Of a DNA stretch of 64,000 nt, positions 27,107 through 42,100 are shown piece by piece. The translations under genes were made by a program, and so were the position numbers. Every line of letters starts with the position of its first letter. Within the stretch, counting starts at the first letter, position 1. This stretch comes from Strix aluco (taxonomy: Eukaryota; Chordata; Aves; Strigiformes; Strigidae): positions 86,700,446-86,764,445 of the forward strand of contig NC_133971.1 of assembly GCF_031877795.1 (NCBI RefSeq). The letters are read 5' to 3'. Below the pieces are notes generated by a model. That model worked only from the letters and a program-made list of their open reading frames with translations. It was not told the origin of the DNA and did not search any database.

Positions 27107-30100
27107 CTGAAAAAAACATTTTAAAACAGCTTTAACAAATTTATACATGTAGCATTGCATATGTCTATGCAGTTCTACAGCATCTTATCTCTAGATTATG
27201 GAACGCGTTGCAAACACTTGCTGTTTATCCTGTTCCCAAGATAGATAAACAAACTTATTTTATAACTCTGCGAATTGACTGAGCAGACAAATTACTTGGC
27301 CCAGGGCCTGACAATCTAAATGGCAAAATGAAGAAGAAAAAGGAAAAAAACCAAAACAGCCAAGAAGCAGCCAGGATGGTCAGGAAAGCAGGGAATTCCA
27401 GATCACAGTGCTCAGAGGCCACTCTGTCCCATGGAGCAGACCCTGCCTCCCTTAGCATTAATAATAGTCTTTCCTGCTGGAAATGCCACACTGATCATCT
27501 TCAGTTTAATCCCTGCTGCTCTGAAAAAGGATACTACCATATTGGGTATGCAGTGAGTTAGCATGGCACTTGCCTAGACACACTGGGTAATACACAGATA
27601 ACAATACAGGTATACAGTAAATGGTACCATTAGGAAGGTATTTTTGGATACACACAAGAAAATGATGCTAACAACAGTCCTCATTTGCTGCCCAGAGAAT
27701 TTTACTAACAGCTTTTAAAATTTGGATGCAAGTCCCACAGGGCCAAGATGTTAAACACCAAAGTGCCTTACCAGCTTTTAACACAGAGCAGGCCTGTCCT
27801 GAGAAGAGAGTTAAGATAGAATTAGCTGTCTAATTAATTGTCAGCTAAAACCCTGCTCCAGGATGCTTATGGTGTGTTCAATAACACAATGGGTTCTTTT
27901 GCTAGATTAGAAGTACATCACAAGATCTACCTCAAGACACCAAGCATAATTCTTCAAATAACTGAATTTGTAAATCCTCCTTTGACATTATGCATGACAA
28001 CGAATCAGAGTTGCCCTTTGTTTCTGAAGTCCTCCAGCTCATAGACTGAAATGCCCAACAGCCATTCTTCAAAAACATGAAGTTTTCTGGTACACCCCCA
28101 CCAAAAGCAGACAACACACAAAGCACAACTTGGAGCAGATCTAACATTCACACCCATCATTCCTCAGTTCCTCAATCAAGGTTTAACTCTCAGCCTCACT
28201 GTTTCACTTGCAGATTCCAATTGCAAATGTTAACAAAAGGGTATAATAAAGTGAGGATTACAGACAGTTTAGCTATTCCTCTTGGCAGCTGCTGCTGTGA
28301 CTGGGGTCTGGAAGAGTCAGTTTCAAGTACTTTAAGTACCTTTGGCTGTGCAAAGGTCCCTTTCGACATTACCTTGGAATCAGTGGGTGAACCAACCCTA
28401 CTGGCTAATGGGAATTCAACACACTGCTAAAGCCAAAGCCGTATGAAGATTACCTGGGTGCATGAAACACAGCAAGCAGACGCTAGACTATGGGGAAGTG
28501 AGTCATGCTAGGCAACTCCAGTACCTTGTACCTAAAAGCTCTGTGTTGTTCTGCTCAATGTTTGTCAGGTTCTTCTCAGCACATCTCACCAACTCTCTCA
28601 ACACTGGTATTATGTCCAAAGCTACTCCACTAAGCCAGAGAACTGCTTTTGGCACTACCCGGCAACTTCTCAGAAACAAACAAAACATCAAAGCTTCAAA
28701 GACATAAGAAAAAGAAGGTAAAAAGTGCTAAGCCTGCCATCTCAGGAAGGCTGTCAAGGGCAAAGCCACAGGACCACCCAGTATAGTTGCATGTCAGCTA
28801 CTGGAGCTGAATGGGCTTTACTGGTCCCAGTGCTGCAGAGAAGGAGACCAGACTGCAGACTACAGCACATAAAATAGGCCGCATCTTTTAGACCCAGATC
28901 ACACTGTCGGACAAGCTGCCATGTTGCTAGTTCCTCTGTGTAAGAGTAGGAATTAAGATCTCAACTTGGTTTGTTATTATTGAAAAAGTCAGGCCACATG
29001 TGAAACCATACAGCCTTAACATACCTCAGCAGTCCTCTGTATGTCACCAGAGACTGACGCATGGCCTGCCAGCACATGCTATGGCTGCCCATCATCCACC
29101 ACTATTATGGCTGAGCTGAACTAGGGACAAGGCCTCTACACACTTCCTTTAATTGCTTCGAGTTCTTCTTTCTTCTAGTTACCATCTCAGACTGAAAAGC
29201 AAGTGCACCTTTTCTAATGAGAAGACGTAACCTCCTCACTTTGGCAACTCAACTGAGAGGGAATTTTTTTCAATGCAGCCCCAGTTATCTACAAGCAACA
29301 CAGTTCATGCTGTCTACTTCATTCACCAGAAGTAGCTTATTCCAGACTGTACACACATAAAGGAGATTGAAAAGAAAATTCAAAGAGATCATTTTTAAAA
29401 TTACAATTTATATCCCCTCTCCAGCAGGCTGTTGCAAGGACATACTAAGTTTCCATCTCACACACTGATTTTTGTTAACTGAACACTGAGTTACCATGAC
29501 ACTATCAGTTTGCTCCAAGGACATTAGTAGCAACGAGTACAAATCCTGCAGAACCAAAGATGTGCACGTCTAGCATCCAGAGTTTTGCAGCAGTGTATCA
29601 ATCTGCATAAAGCCTTGGATGTATCCTCAGTGTCAAAATACCCCATGTAAGCAGTAAGTATCTTGCTTTTGTTGGCAATCCTGGAGTAAAATCCTAGTGC
29701 AGATCAGGCACCTCCATTAACTCCTCTGACATACGCAACACCTTATTTTAACTATAGAACTAGCTCAGGCACATCAATAGCAAGCTAATAACAAAATGGA
29801 CCATTTCCAGAGAGACAGTCACACTTTATATTCAAGCAGCGTTTGAGTTTGTATCACACTAGCTCTTCCTGATGCACTGTTAGTGTGCACTTACTAAGAT
29901 ACCACGACTGCAGAAGGCACTGTCAGCAAACAGAATTGTTCGGCACTGCACCCACTAACACGAGAACAGGCTGCCAGCTATGTTCGTCACCTCCTTTCCA
30001 AAGAGGGTTTAATTAAAATAGTGTCATGTGACTAATCAGATTTGATAGGCTATTCAGGGACCACTGTTACAAGCATCTTGCTGTTGCTCTGTCCTGCTGG

Positions 30101-33100
30101 CTGGAAAATATATCTGCAGCCAGGTAGAAGGTTACTGATGTTGCTACTGTGTTTCTGGGCATTATCGGAACTGTATTTGCTTACTCAAAGCCATTACACT
30201 GCCCAGTGAATGCTTACCTTTGTTGACTGCTCTTTCATAAATTTAAATGACTTGCTCCCAAAGCCCTACTCGAAACCAGCTAATAAGACAACTGCAGCCC
30301 TATCACTGTTGCCTTTGATCTCCAGAACAGGATGCTGAAGGGCATCTGTGGGAAAGGCACATGGGGGCACAAATTTTGGTCTGATGCTTTACTGCACATT
30401 TCAAATTGACAAAGAACATGCTCTATACTGCATGTAAACTTCTTCAATGCCTTTCCTGGGCTAGGGAAACAAGCTAGTTGCATAATACTACAAGGTTTTC
30501 TTACAGCTACCTACAAGCTCTCTTCTATAAATGTCGACCTCCTTAGCTCCATTCCCTCATTCTTGGTTGTGGCTAACCCTCTGAAGAGAAGATCAGAGCT
30601 ACAAGTTATAAGCAACTTTAACATCAAGCAGCCACTGAAGCAACCTGATGTGAGCTCTTTTCTTCCTGTCTGTATGTTCATTTTTCACACAGTAACACTG
30701 AGGCAACAGGCCAACACTCTTAAAACCAGTCAGCCAGAGAACACAGTACAGCAGAGCACAGGATGAGGGCAGAGGACCTCAGAGTGATTGATAGAAGGGG
30801 ACAAGGGTGGACAAGGAAACCACCACAACATAAAAAATAACCACAAAGATGAAGAAACAGAGAAGTGACAAGACAAAACTGATGACAGAAACAACTGGCA
30901 CAAAGGGATAGATGACAAGCTGGAAAGTCTTGCAGGGACAGCACAGAGATGACCAAGACAGTCTACCTGGCACATCACCACTTAAACCTGAATGACTGCT
31001 TAGCTGTGTGCCAGACAACAAGGAGAACGCAGGGAAGCATGACTTGGTGCAGTCAAGCAATACCAAAGGGACAGTCTCATCAACAGATGAGAAAAAAAAA
31101 TCATTACCAAGAGTGACTCACGGGGAGCTGCTGGGAAGCTGGGGTGTTTTTTAATTATTATTTCCATGTTCCTTCTATTGGTGTTTTCCCTGAAGATTAT
31201 GTCTACATTCCTTTTCTTCTGAAGGAGCTCTGACTGGTCAAGTTGGAAGCATCCTACTACTAATGGTACCTGGAACAGTTTTCTCAGTGGTAACTCAATC
31301 CACTTTAACTATTTGTCAAGAAGAACTGGTCTCTTGTTGCTATATCCCTCATTCTGAGATGCAAGTATGTCTAGATTCCACACCACATGAATTCGCTGAA
31401 GTAACTCCCACCTAAATAAGAAATGTACTTATTATGGGTCACAGGAAACCAAAATGACTCAAGTTATCAACCATAATCAAATCAGCACTTCTATGATTTT
31501 CAGAGAAGAGACCTGATCTTGCAATCTCCATTTTGCCTGCTAATACGCATTGTATAGTCTAAGTACACAGAACTGAGAATTTCTGAGCATTCATCACTTC
31601 ATCAGAACTGAGCATTCATTCACTCTGAAGACAAAAAACTTCAAAAAGAAAGGACCATTTTTTCTCCCTATATTACATTCATGAACTACTACTGATTTTA
31701 CATTGAGGAATAGTGAAAAGCAGCCTGATTCAAGTGATTTGCTTCTAATGCGTCACAGGTATTCCAGATTTAGACAGTGGTTTAAGTTTTCACTGTAACT
31801 ACTTGTTTCAGTGCCAGTGAAAGGCTATAACCAAGATTAGGATTCTGTAATATAGCCTCATACAACAAAACCAGAAGTAGGCACTGTCTGTTGGTAAGAT
31901 AAAACAAAAGTTAAGATTCTCATATGAAAGCTTCCCACCTATGTAAGTATACAATCATTGCTACACAATTGAGATCTCTTACATAGACTGACAGTAAAAA
32001 GCTGATCACAGAAGTTTACTACAGTACAAAATAGATTCCGTTTTCATTTACTGCAGTCTCCAAATAGATGACATCACCCTAAAATCTGCAGCAAATGCTT
32101 CTGCTTTGTACCTCTAACAGTCCTGCAAACAATGAGCACAGTCAGCTGCATGGAGGTACTTCCCTTTCATTAAGCATGATCATGTTGAGACACTGATAAC
32201 AGCTCTTTGGATAAAGTTGTTGCAAAACTAGATTTGACATGTTGCAAATACATGCCCTGCAGAAAAAAAAAAAAAAGGGTGGGGAAAGAAAAAGCATCAC
32301 TTTCACTAGTCTTAACAGAAAAAAAAAAAAGTATTTCTACAGTAACTCCTTTTAAGTGCTGCTGCAATCCAGGAGATAAAATAGATTAAGAACCTTAATG
32401 TACCTTAAGATCAACAGGTACAAACCAGACCCTCCTTGAGGCAAACAGAGGTATGGAGTTTCCATCCAATTTTCAATGGCCACTGATTAAAACAAACCTA
32501 ATGACATGTCTTCATCTTCTGGGATGTAAGTACAAGTGATCACTCTGCATTTAATCAAATGCAGAGCAGGGACTACACTAACAACAAGGGGTGGAGGAAG
32601 CAAGGGATGAGGTATCTCTGCTGCATACACACCCCATGGATCAACAATCCAAGCAAGTGTGATAAGAGATGTAGATTTTGAAGGACAGCATAGAACATCA
32701 AACTAATTTCATTTGTTATTTCCAGTGCAATAATTGAGGGGGAGACATACAGGAACCAATGAAATGCCACTTTTAAAACCACTTCCAGAACACATGAGTA
32801 GGAAGGACAGGGAGAAAAGAGCCCCTGAAGAGTTGGTCTGTGTGCAGTTCACATTATTGGATTAGAAGACAACACTCTTTAGTGATGGCAGTAACGTCCA
32901 TTACGCAGCTTTAAATGCAGATGTTGGATAGCGTCTTCCTAGCAGTGATAAACATTAGGAGAAATTGATTCTTCAAATTGTGCCATTGCTTAGTGTGACA
33001 AAGTGGGCAATTAGACTTTCTGCTTCAGTACACATCAATCAACAGGAAGCAGAACACAGCTCTTCCACACGCTCTCAGAGAAGCACAGCACCTCTCACCC

Positions 33101-36100
33101 TGTTGTTCCATATGGATTCACTGCATTAAGACACCTGTAGTTAAGCAGCTATCCTCATGTCACGTCCCACTTTCTTCATTAAAGACACTGCACTTGTTAA
33201 AAGCACATACTATTGGGGCTGGTTAAGGATTTAAGGCTCTTAACTGATAATGGACAGCTCTATTCTTCCTTTAAGATCCTGACTGTGTATTTGGGACAGA
33301 AGGTAATTTGCCATGCACTTCACCCAGAAATAAGGAAAAACCCTACAATGGCTGAGGAAATGTAGTACACTAATGCACCAGTTTTTTAATCACTTAATCA
33401 TTTATCAGCCATACAAGTTTATAATGAAGTTGAAGCTTATATTCCACACAAGCCTCTGGATCTACAAGTTTCACAAGCAAGAGCATAAGAAAACTTAAAA
33501 TTACTTATAGACAGACAGTGGTCAAGGCAGATCAGTGCAAGCTTTTCTTTTGGCCAGAGACTGACATACAAGAGTACAGAAGAAGCACCTATTCTAAAGT
33601 CACATTTAACTGTTGCAGCAAATGGGTGACCTTTTTAAAACGGACTCTTTCCAAAAGAGAGTCCTGTCACAAGAGAAAAATCACCTGCAACTAACATTTA
33701 AGGCTGGCCTGACTCTCAGACTCAGCAAACTAGATAGCCCAGATTCCGTCAACTCCAAGAGCAGATGTGGATTTCAGAGTGTAGTTCCTACCAGTGATTG
33801 TTACCCAAGTTATTTAAAGTTCATCTAAACAGAAAAGCAGAGGAAAAAACCCACAAGTGTACATCTTTTTTTGCTTCTCAAGATCAGCCTCACTAATCTA
33901 GAAGCTACAACATCACCAAGAGTGATAAACTAGAAATAGAAGGACCATCTTCCCCTCCTTGAGATACAACAGAAACAAGACAGACATTTGCATGATAAAC
34001 TACAGCAGAAAATAGAAGCAGGCTGTGCAGCTCCTATATTCTAGGAAAAAAGCGAGAAAAGATGATCCAGCACTCGTACCACAAATGAGGGCTCCAATAA
34101 TCTCACAATGCAGTAATGAAACAGAGTACCGAGCATAGCAACTGCTTTTAACTATTTTCCTATATCTAAAATTTGGATGGCAAATACCTACCACTTCCGA
34201 GAGCTTAAAGTAGTTGGATGGAGAGCATCTAGTAACTATTAACAGATTCAGCTCAATTAGCACAAGACGTCATATTACCACAAACAAGTCAAATCTTTAA
34301 CAGTAATCTTAGCACTAGCCAGAGCCAGGTATGTGCATTAACTTTTCTAGTTAATCCTAGCACTTTAGAAGAAAGCTAGTATTTCAATACAACCCTTCTC
34401 GAATGAGAGAGACTGCTAGCTAGAGAAAGTTGCTAACTTCAACAATAAAATAGCCCACTTACTCTGTTCTTTTGGTAAAGATGTATGAAAAAAAAAAGTG
34501 GAATATCCTGCACATTTAAAATGTATGTCTGGAGCTCAGAGCAGCACCAGCTAATTAAAATGCTGCTCTATTTGTTGCAGTGATACTTCAGTATGTAACA
34601 AGCTGACTCTGAAGTACTTGAATATTATTAACACTTCAGACTTGTCCCAGTTATGAATGAGGAGAGCTAGACAAACATGCCCAAAATGCTGCAAACATAA
34701 AACACCTTTTGCCATTAATAAGAACATCCCCTTTTTAACCCCAAAATAACACAACCTGTGCAGTTTCAAGCTTTTTTCTTCTTATGCTCTTTAACCAAGA
34801 GAGATGTACAGGTAGCTGATCTTACATTACCTACAAACAAGTTCAGCTCTGTTGACCATACCAGGATCTACCCCTAATACTAACACAAGAACTCAAATTA
34901 TTTTATTGCAAAAGCAATTTGGGTCCTTTTGATAAATATTAATCAACCAGAATTTATTGCATTTAAATACACTCCATCAACTAAATGACTCTACTCTAAA
35001 AAAATCCATTCTAAAGAAAGCTATACAACTGTCACACTTTTCTTGTTAAAGCTCTGAAGAGAAATGGTACTATTTATTGACAATTATGGCTTTGGTTAGA
35101 AATCTGGTGAAATATGAATGCTTATGGAATTACTTCAAAGCAGGAGACAAAAAACATTAGCAAGAAATCAAGTTGGACAAAAGTTTTAAAATGGAAAAAT
35201 AAAATCTGCCAGCAGGTCAAACATCAATTGCCATTTCATACATTTGAACGCAGCCAGAATATGTGGCTGTACAAGAATAATGGGACCAGTGTTAAGACTA
35301 CTAAAGATTCATCAATTTTTCCTCTTATACTAGGGTCACATGCACTACCCACTCTCACCATACATTTAATACTTTCCCAGCAAAACTCAGTGTGGTACTG
35401 ACAGAAAATACAGCCTGTGAAATTAACTACTCCACCTACGAACAACTCTGCCTGTCCTGCAGCAAGCAGGCTAAAACCTTGAACTCTGCGTGGGAGCCAT
35501 TGCTTCAAATACTGATTGCAACCTCAGTCCAAGCAGTTTAAACACACAAGGCCACCAACAGCATTCTCCCACTCCTTAAGGGATCTCTCCCATAATGCAG
35601 TTAAAACTGATGAACTTTTCCTGCTATCTGATGTCACTGTTTCCCACTAACATACCTCATTTCTCTCAACTAAAAGAACCACATTCTGAGAATGCAAGTT
35701 CCCTGCAAATTCACTTAGTTCAGAAGCCACCAATCATGGAATGGTTTGGGTTGGGAGTTATGTTCAAAAATCATCTAGTCCACACCCCCTGCCACAGGCA
35801 GGGACATCTTTCACTAGACCAGGTTGCTCAGAGCCCCATCCAACCTGGCTTTGAACACTACGAATGATGGGGCATCCACAACTTCTCTGGGCAACCCCAG
35901 TGTCTCACCACCTTCACTGTAAAAAGATTTCTTTCTTATGTCCAATCTAAATCTACCCTCTTTCAGCTTCATCTCTCAGTGTTGCCTGTTTTCCAGGAAA
36001 CACCCCTATTCACCATAAATTACTCTTTCACCAAATATACACTTTGAGTGAGATACAGGAAAGCGGAAGTTCTAAAAACTGCCTACTCCTGAAGCACCTA

Positions 36101-39100
36101 AGAGTTGATCACAGCACACCCGGAAAAGCGTGCTCACTAAAACGCTTTTCTGTGAAGTGACAACATAAAACTTACAGTTTCAAACCTTCCTGATTTTCAA
36201 AATATACCTCCTAAACTTGGTTTGCCTTTGTCTTGACAGTGCTAGTGTAAGAAACGTGGATGCCACCTTAGGCGCTACAGATGTGACATTCTTCACACAC
36301 TTACTTGACTTTTTTGAGGTTTTATACATTGTTTTCCACCCATCAACATTTCACTGCTACAGTTTCAGCTTTCAGTGTTAGCTCATTTTGTCCTTAATTC
36401 ATGTGTCACTCCTACTAAGCCAACAGGTATCTGTCTTCATCCAACCCTTCTTTTCAAGACTGAGACAAGAAAATAAGCATATACAGAAATACATGCCTGA
36501 AAAGATCCCAGATTTTGCTGCACTGAAGGATAAAACTAACAGACAAGGGAAGAAAAAACCTCATCACTGTTCAAGGTGAACACTCACTTTTAACTATTTT
36601 CATGTTTGCAGAGCGGAGGTCACAGCAAGGACACACTCTTTCCCAGACTAACTCAACAGAACAAAGAAATCAAACTGAAATCTAAAAAAGTGAATCAAGC
36701 AAATAAAGATATGGTTCCATTGCAGTGATGCCTAAATAAGAATCAATCTTGTTTCATCTCCAGATATAGTATCAGTAAAGCCTGCTTTCATGTTTTTCCA
36801 CACAGTCCAAACAGGACCGAACGACTGCATTAAAAAGATGACCTAGATGAGAAACACTATCACTAGTCAACACTGAATTAAATTCCACTACCAGAAGTCA
36901 TATTTTAAACGAGCAAGTTCCACTTGTTTTAATTAAATGCGGAATTGGTGCATAACAGGGTATAAAGAGCAGGAAACGGTTTTAAAGTGAACACTTACAC
37001 CTTAAATATATCTTGAAAAGGCTTGCTAACTTTAGAAAAGACCAGAGCTATCAGCAAACATTAAGTTCTGCTCTTTAAAAACACACAGGAAAAGAAGTAT
37101 CATTACCAAATATCAGAAAAAATACTCTGACATAGGAAAGCACATCTGAACAGGCTCAGCAAACTGGTGGTTCCCACACCGAGTACACCTCTGGAATTGA
37201 ATTCATTGGGAACATAGGAAGCTAAATTGTCTTGAATAAGCTTGTCTAGTATAGAAAAGTAGAAATTTACCTTTAAGCAGAGAAGCCAAACTGACATTGC
37301 CCTCAGCTATAGTGGAGATATTACAAAAAAAAAACCCAACAGAATATGGTAAGTAAATGAGCTGCTTGCTGTGTTGTATATTAAACAACTTCAGTGGCCT
37401 ACACCACCGGAAAGCAGCATACTTCAGTCTTGAGCAGAAACATCTTCCTTGCAATCTCTTGGTTTTGAAGTTCTCAAACAAAGGCCCCTGTATTTAGGAC
37501 TGCTTAAATGGAAATAAGGTTCAGCCTACAGTCGAACAATAGACTGAAAAGTTCAGGAATGGAAGCCACAAGCAACAGGAAAAAACCAAAGAGTCAGTAC
37601 ATCTATTAAACAAGGTTCATTCTGTGTGTGCAACTGCCACAGCTGAGGTTACTAGCAGTGAAGATACACAAACATGCAGATGATCCTTACCCTCTGAGAA
37701 GAAAATCAGAGCAACTACCTAATCCCCGAGACTTAACTTTCAAGGATGCTCCAGTTGCTACACTCACCTTTAAATACTGCTTCAGAAAGCCTTTCTGTAT
37801 CACAAGTGTGGTCCCTCCCTCCCTGCTATGCAGCAGTCACCAGCTACATTCAGACAAGATACTCAGTAGATCCCTAGGTGTCATAAAATAACCTCTACAT
37901 CCACCTAATTACAATTGTTTCCATATGAAATGAGTTTCAAGATTTACATTTCCTCACTTAAAAACAAACTGAAAAGTTCTGCTTTTTCTCTGTGTAAGAC
38001 AATAAGGTTGCCCACCCAACACTGCAATCCTACACTTGTAGTCAATGGTTGTAGCAGATGAGTTTAAGGACTAGTGTAGACTGGAAGCTTGTACTTCACC
38101 ACAAACACAGAATGATCTATCACGAACATACAGAGCAAAATCCAGAAACTCACAAGGTACTGGGAGCAACAGACACACACACAACTACAACACTCCCAGT
38201 GATATGACTGTATGAAGACTGAACTAGAGTTTCATGTTCAAGCAGAATGGAAAATGGAAAAGAAACCACAGCCACAGAAAGACACTGGTTTCAGATGAAA
38301 CCCAGAAGGCTACAGGATGTTCATACTGCCAGGAATTAAACACCCTTACACACACACACTTTTCATGCATTATCTTTCCTCTGAACTGAAAGCAGTTTTG
38401 ACAAAACTCCCCTATGCCTTCAGCACTGCCTAGCTCTTATAAGAGACTTCAAAATAGTTTTCAAGGCACTTAACCAGCAGTAAAACCATCCCTGCTTTGC
38501 AGGTGTGGTGAACAAGGCACACAGCTGAAGCAGTTTGCCCAGTCATGCAGCTCGGCCAGCAGCAAAGCCAGAAAGGAACTTGTGTCTGCTGAATTCCAAA
38601 TCCACAGCTACCCCAGGAATCTCACTGCATTCTCTCAAGTTTGGATCAATATCTTTGTGCCTCCAATATTATCTATTGAATCATTCCTATTCAGCTTTTC
38701 ATCTTACTATAAAAGTCTGAAGGATGTTCTTCTGGACTGGAAATATGAAATCAGATTTAGTCCAAACTTTATTTCTAAGTTACTAATTCAAATTCGTTTA
38801 AGTCTGCAATTTTCTTATACACTATATATCCAGTCTCACTCAGTGGTATAAACTTTTTTCCTGCAAATTAGAAATGTCTTCAGCAGCTACAGTAATGAAT
38901 GCAACCCCTGAAACACTTAAAGCAATGAATAACTAAACAGAAACAGCTCATTTCATGTGCAAAAGCAGCCTTTAGAGATGCATTAGCTTCATTTCCTCAG
39001 GACATTTTGACAGATCTGACTCAGCTTCAGCAGTCTACCCTTCCTTCTATTTTATAACTCGACCAGAGCAGGTTGCTGGATGAGACTGCCCTATGACCGT

Positions 39101-42100
39101 GCAACTGTCATAACCACAGCTTTTCCTCTCCAAACATCTAACAGATTGGCAACAACATGGGACTGCTAACAGTACAGAGATCTCAGTGGACCATCACCAC
39201 TGTGACAAAGCAGCAAGATTTTTTTTTTAAAGGAGGAAGGTGGAAAGACTATGGGTTGACCATTCCTCAACCGAGATACCAGATTTTCCCTCTGTAACCT
39301 GAGAATTAGTCCCAGCCTGTCTCTTTTAAACCATATGTCTGACTCAATCCAGCTTACTTGAGCAAATAAATCCAGTGCTGCGTAACAACAGGACAGGAAC
39401 ATCACATTTACGTTCCGGCAATAACACCAAATTACAGGAGAACTATGCCTTGAAGAAGGCTTGTAGTAAAATGGATACACAACTTCTCTCTTTCCCTTCA
39501 AGCTGGGAGAGATGACCTTTACATTACTTGGTAGAATCAATTTATCCAGAGTATAGCTAGATCCCTGCACTAAATATTGGTGTATTTCAAGCATCCATCT
39601 CCTTGGGAGAGGGAAGGCAGAGAGGTAGAAGGCCTCTTCATCAGTCCAATATCATAACACAGACAGAACACCCCAAGAGACCGTCAGAACCTTATACTAC
39701 TTGTATATGCAATATGGAAGCTCAGGTATGAAAAGGGTATTACCGTGTCACACAAACAGATGTCACACCCATTCTATCAACCAAATGTGTATTTCTAGAG
39801 CCCATCCCCATCTCCACAAACAGCTTAGACCACCTAGCCATTCATGCCACATTCAACTTCTTCACCTTTGTCTACCTTAATTTGTCTTGCATCTCATAAT
39901 ACACTGGTGGATTCTTTAAGCTATATTTATTAAGGCTTTTTCCACTGAAGATCTTTGTGTAGAAGAGATTGGAGAACGTAATAGTATTACATTTATGTCC
40001 ACACTTGAATTCACTAGCTTTCCCTTTGCATACAAATTAAGAAAAATTCAATAGTGTTTGTTAAAAGCAATAAACTTTTTGCTGTCTTTACTTGCATTTT
40101 CTTTGCAAAGAAATTATATTACTAAGCCCAGGCGTTCAGTGGTCTAGGAATACATTACAAGCTTTTTACCAGCTACCAAAAGATTTCCAGTTAAGTCAAC
40201 AGAAATCACGTATTACACTCCCTTCTACGAACAAGAAGGAAGCCTGAAACTGCAGATATTTTGAAAATTGCCCTCTGCTAAGACACTAATCAGAATCTAG
40301 TAATTGACAGTTCAATGGCTTAAAGGAATTGCATTTTGCATTTGTGCAAGCACAAGACTCCTTATCAGTCTGACAGTTCTTCAGATTAAAATGGTAACAC
40401 AAATATTTGGCCGATTATAACTTGATAAAGAATTTTCTTACCCAAACATTTTCTTTAAAGTATTTCTCAGAATGGTATCTAGAAGATGATAATTCAAATA
40501 GTTATCTGCTTAGCTGTAAAAGTAATTGCAAGTACAGAGCCCTGCCAACCAATAATCACTGACAGAATTACATCTTGATTAACAAATCCAGGTCTATAAG
40601 GAGCCCACAAATCTCAGAGGCATGTAATACAGAAATCTGCCCCCCAGAATCTTTATGGTTCATCACTCCCTCGTGCGCGAAGTTATTTTACACTACCATA
40701 ACTTTTCCATCCATTTTTGTTTGCAAAACTTCAACTCACACCTGATTTAGGGGATATATTAACTTACTCATTCCCCTTCATCCCAATAAAGGACCTAAAG
40801 GTACTTTCTGAAAAGCACAATAAAAACCCTTCTTTTTACACTATCACGTACACAGCAAGCAAAACGAAACTCAATAACCTTTCAGCTTTTTTTCCTACCA
40901 AGAAGTCAAATAGACTAGCAAAAAACTGTTCGTGGTGACCTAATATCTAATTAAAAGGTTAAGAAGCGATTCTTTTCTCAGAGGGTATGCAGCATAAAGA
41001 TTTTCTATCCTTTTTTGCCACACATAATTTTATTCCAGATGATTAATGGTGATTTTATTCATATAACCTCCTTTCCCTACTACATGTGCCTCCTATTCCT
41101 ATTTCCAATTATTACACATTACTGTGTAAGGATACCACATGATGGTATTAGTCATTAGGGTGGATCCCAGTGTGGCTTTACTGTATCAGAAAAGGAAATA
41201 CATATGCTTTAACAATTACTTTGCAGAGTGTTTATAAACTAGGAATCTAGTTTTATTTCAGAGTTTAGAACTGATGAGGTAAATTGAGTTGAACACATGA
41301 GCACATCTCTGTATCTATAGATTAAGCACAGTGCTAACATTTGACATTGCACACCTGGTAATACACATACTTTTGGAAATCCAGCCTCCCAAACTCGGGG
41401 AATAAATCTCACCAGTCATTTTGGTCACAGCTTCATCTGCTGCCTAGAGATGTCAAACACAGACATTAGGAAAGGGCTTAAATCAAGTCTTTCACATAAT
41501 CCAGTAGATACTTACCATGAATGCTTATCTCCAGCAACACAGACCAGACTAGCTGGGAGCTCACAACTCCTTATTACTAGTTTCCACTATACCAACTACC
41601 AATAGCTAAGTAGCTTAAGTATATTCATACTCAGACCACCTTCCAGCTGATGAACTGAATACTTCTTGGGTAGGACTCATGTTCTTCTGATTTCCCTACT
41701 TAAAATGTTACTCTGGTGTAAGCTTCTGACACAAAATCCAGCTGCGAAAAATACAAGCTCAGAATTTCTATTTAAACTCGGTCAGTTAGAAACTGTAATA
41801 CTACTAATGTAACATGGTATTTTGAACCAATCTGCTTTCCCTTCTAGAAAAGGAGAATTAAATGTAAGTCAGAGCAATAATATTTTGTTCCCCCTTTGAC
41901 ATACTTCTGTGTTTCAAGTACACTGCAAGCTTAAGTGATTCTGAAAAGATCATATAGCCTTCAAAGAGAAAAACAAAACAAAAAACAGAAACCAAAACCC
42001 CACAACCAAGTCTGGACATACAAGCTGTTCTTTCAAAATTTCCCAACCACAGGAAAGACAGTATTTCTTAACATTTAAGAAAATGCCTTTCCTGTGCAAG

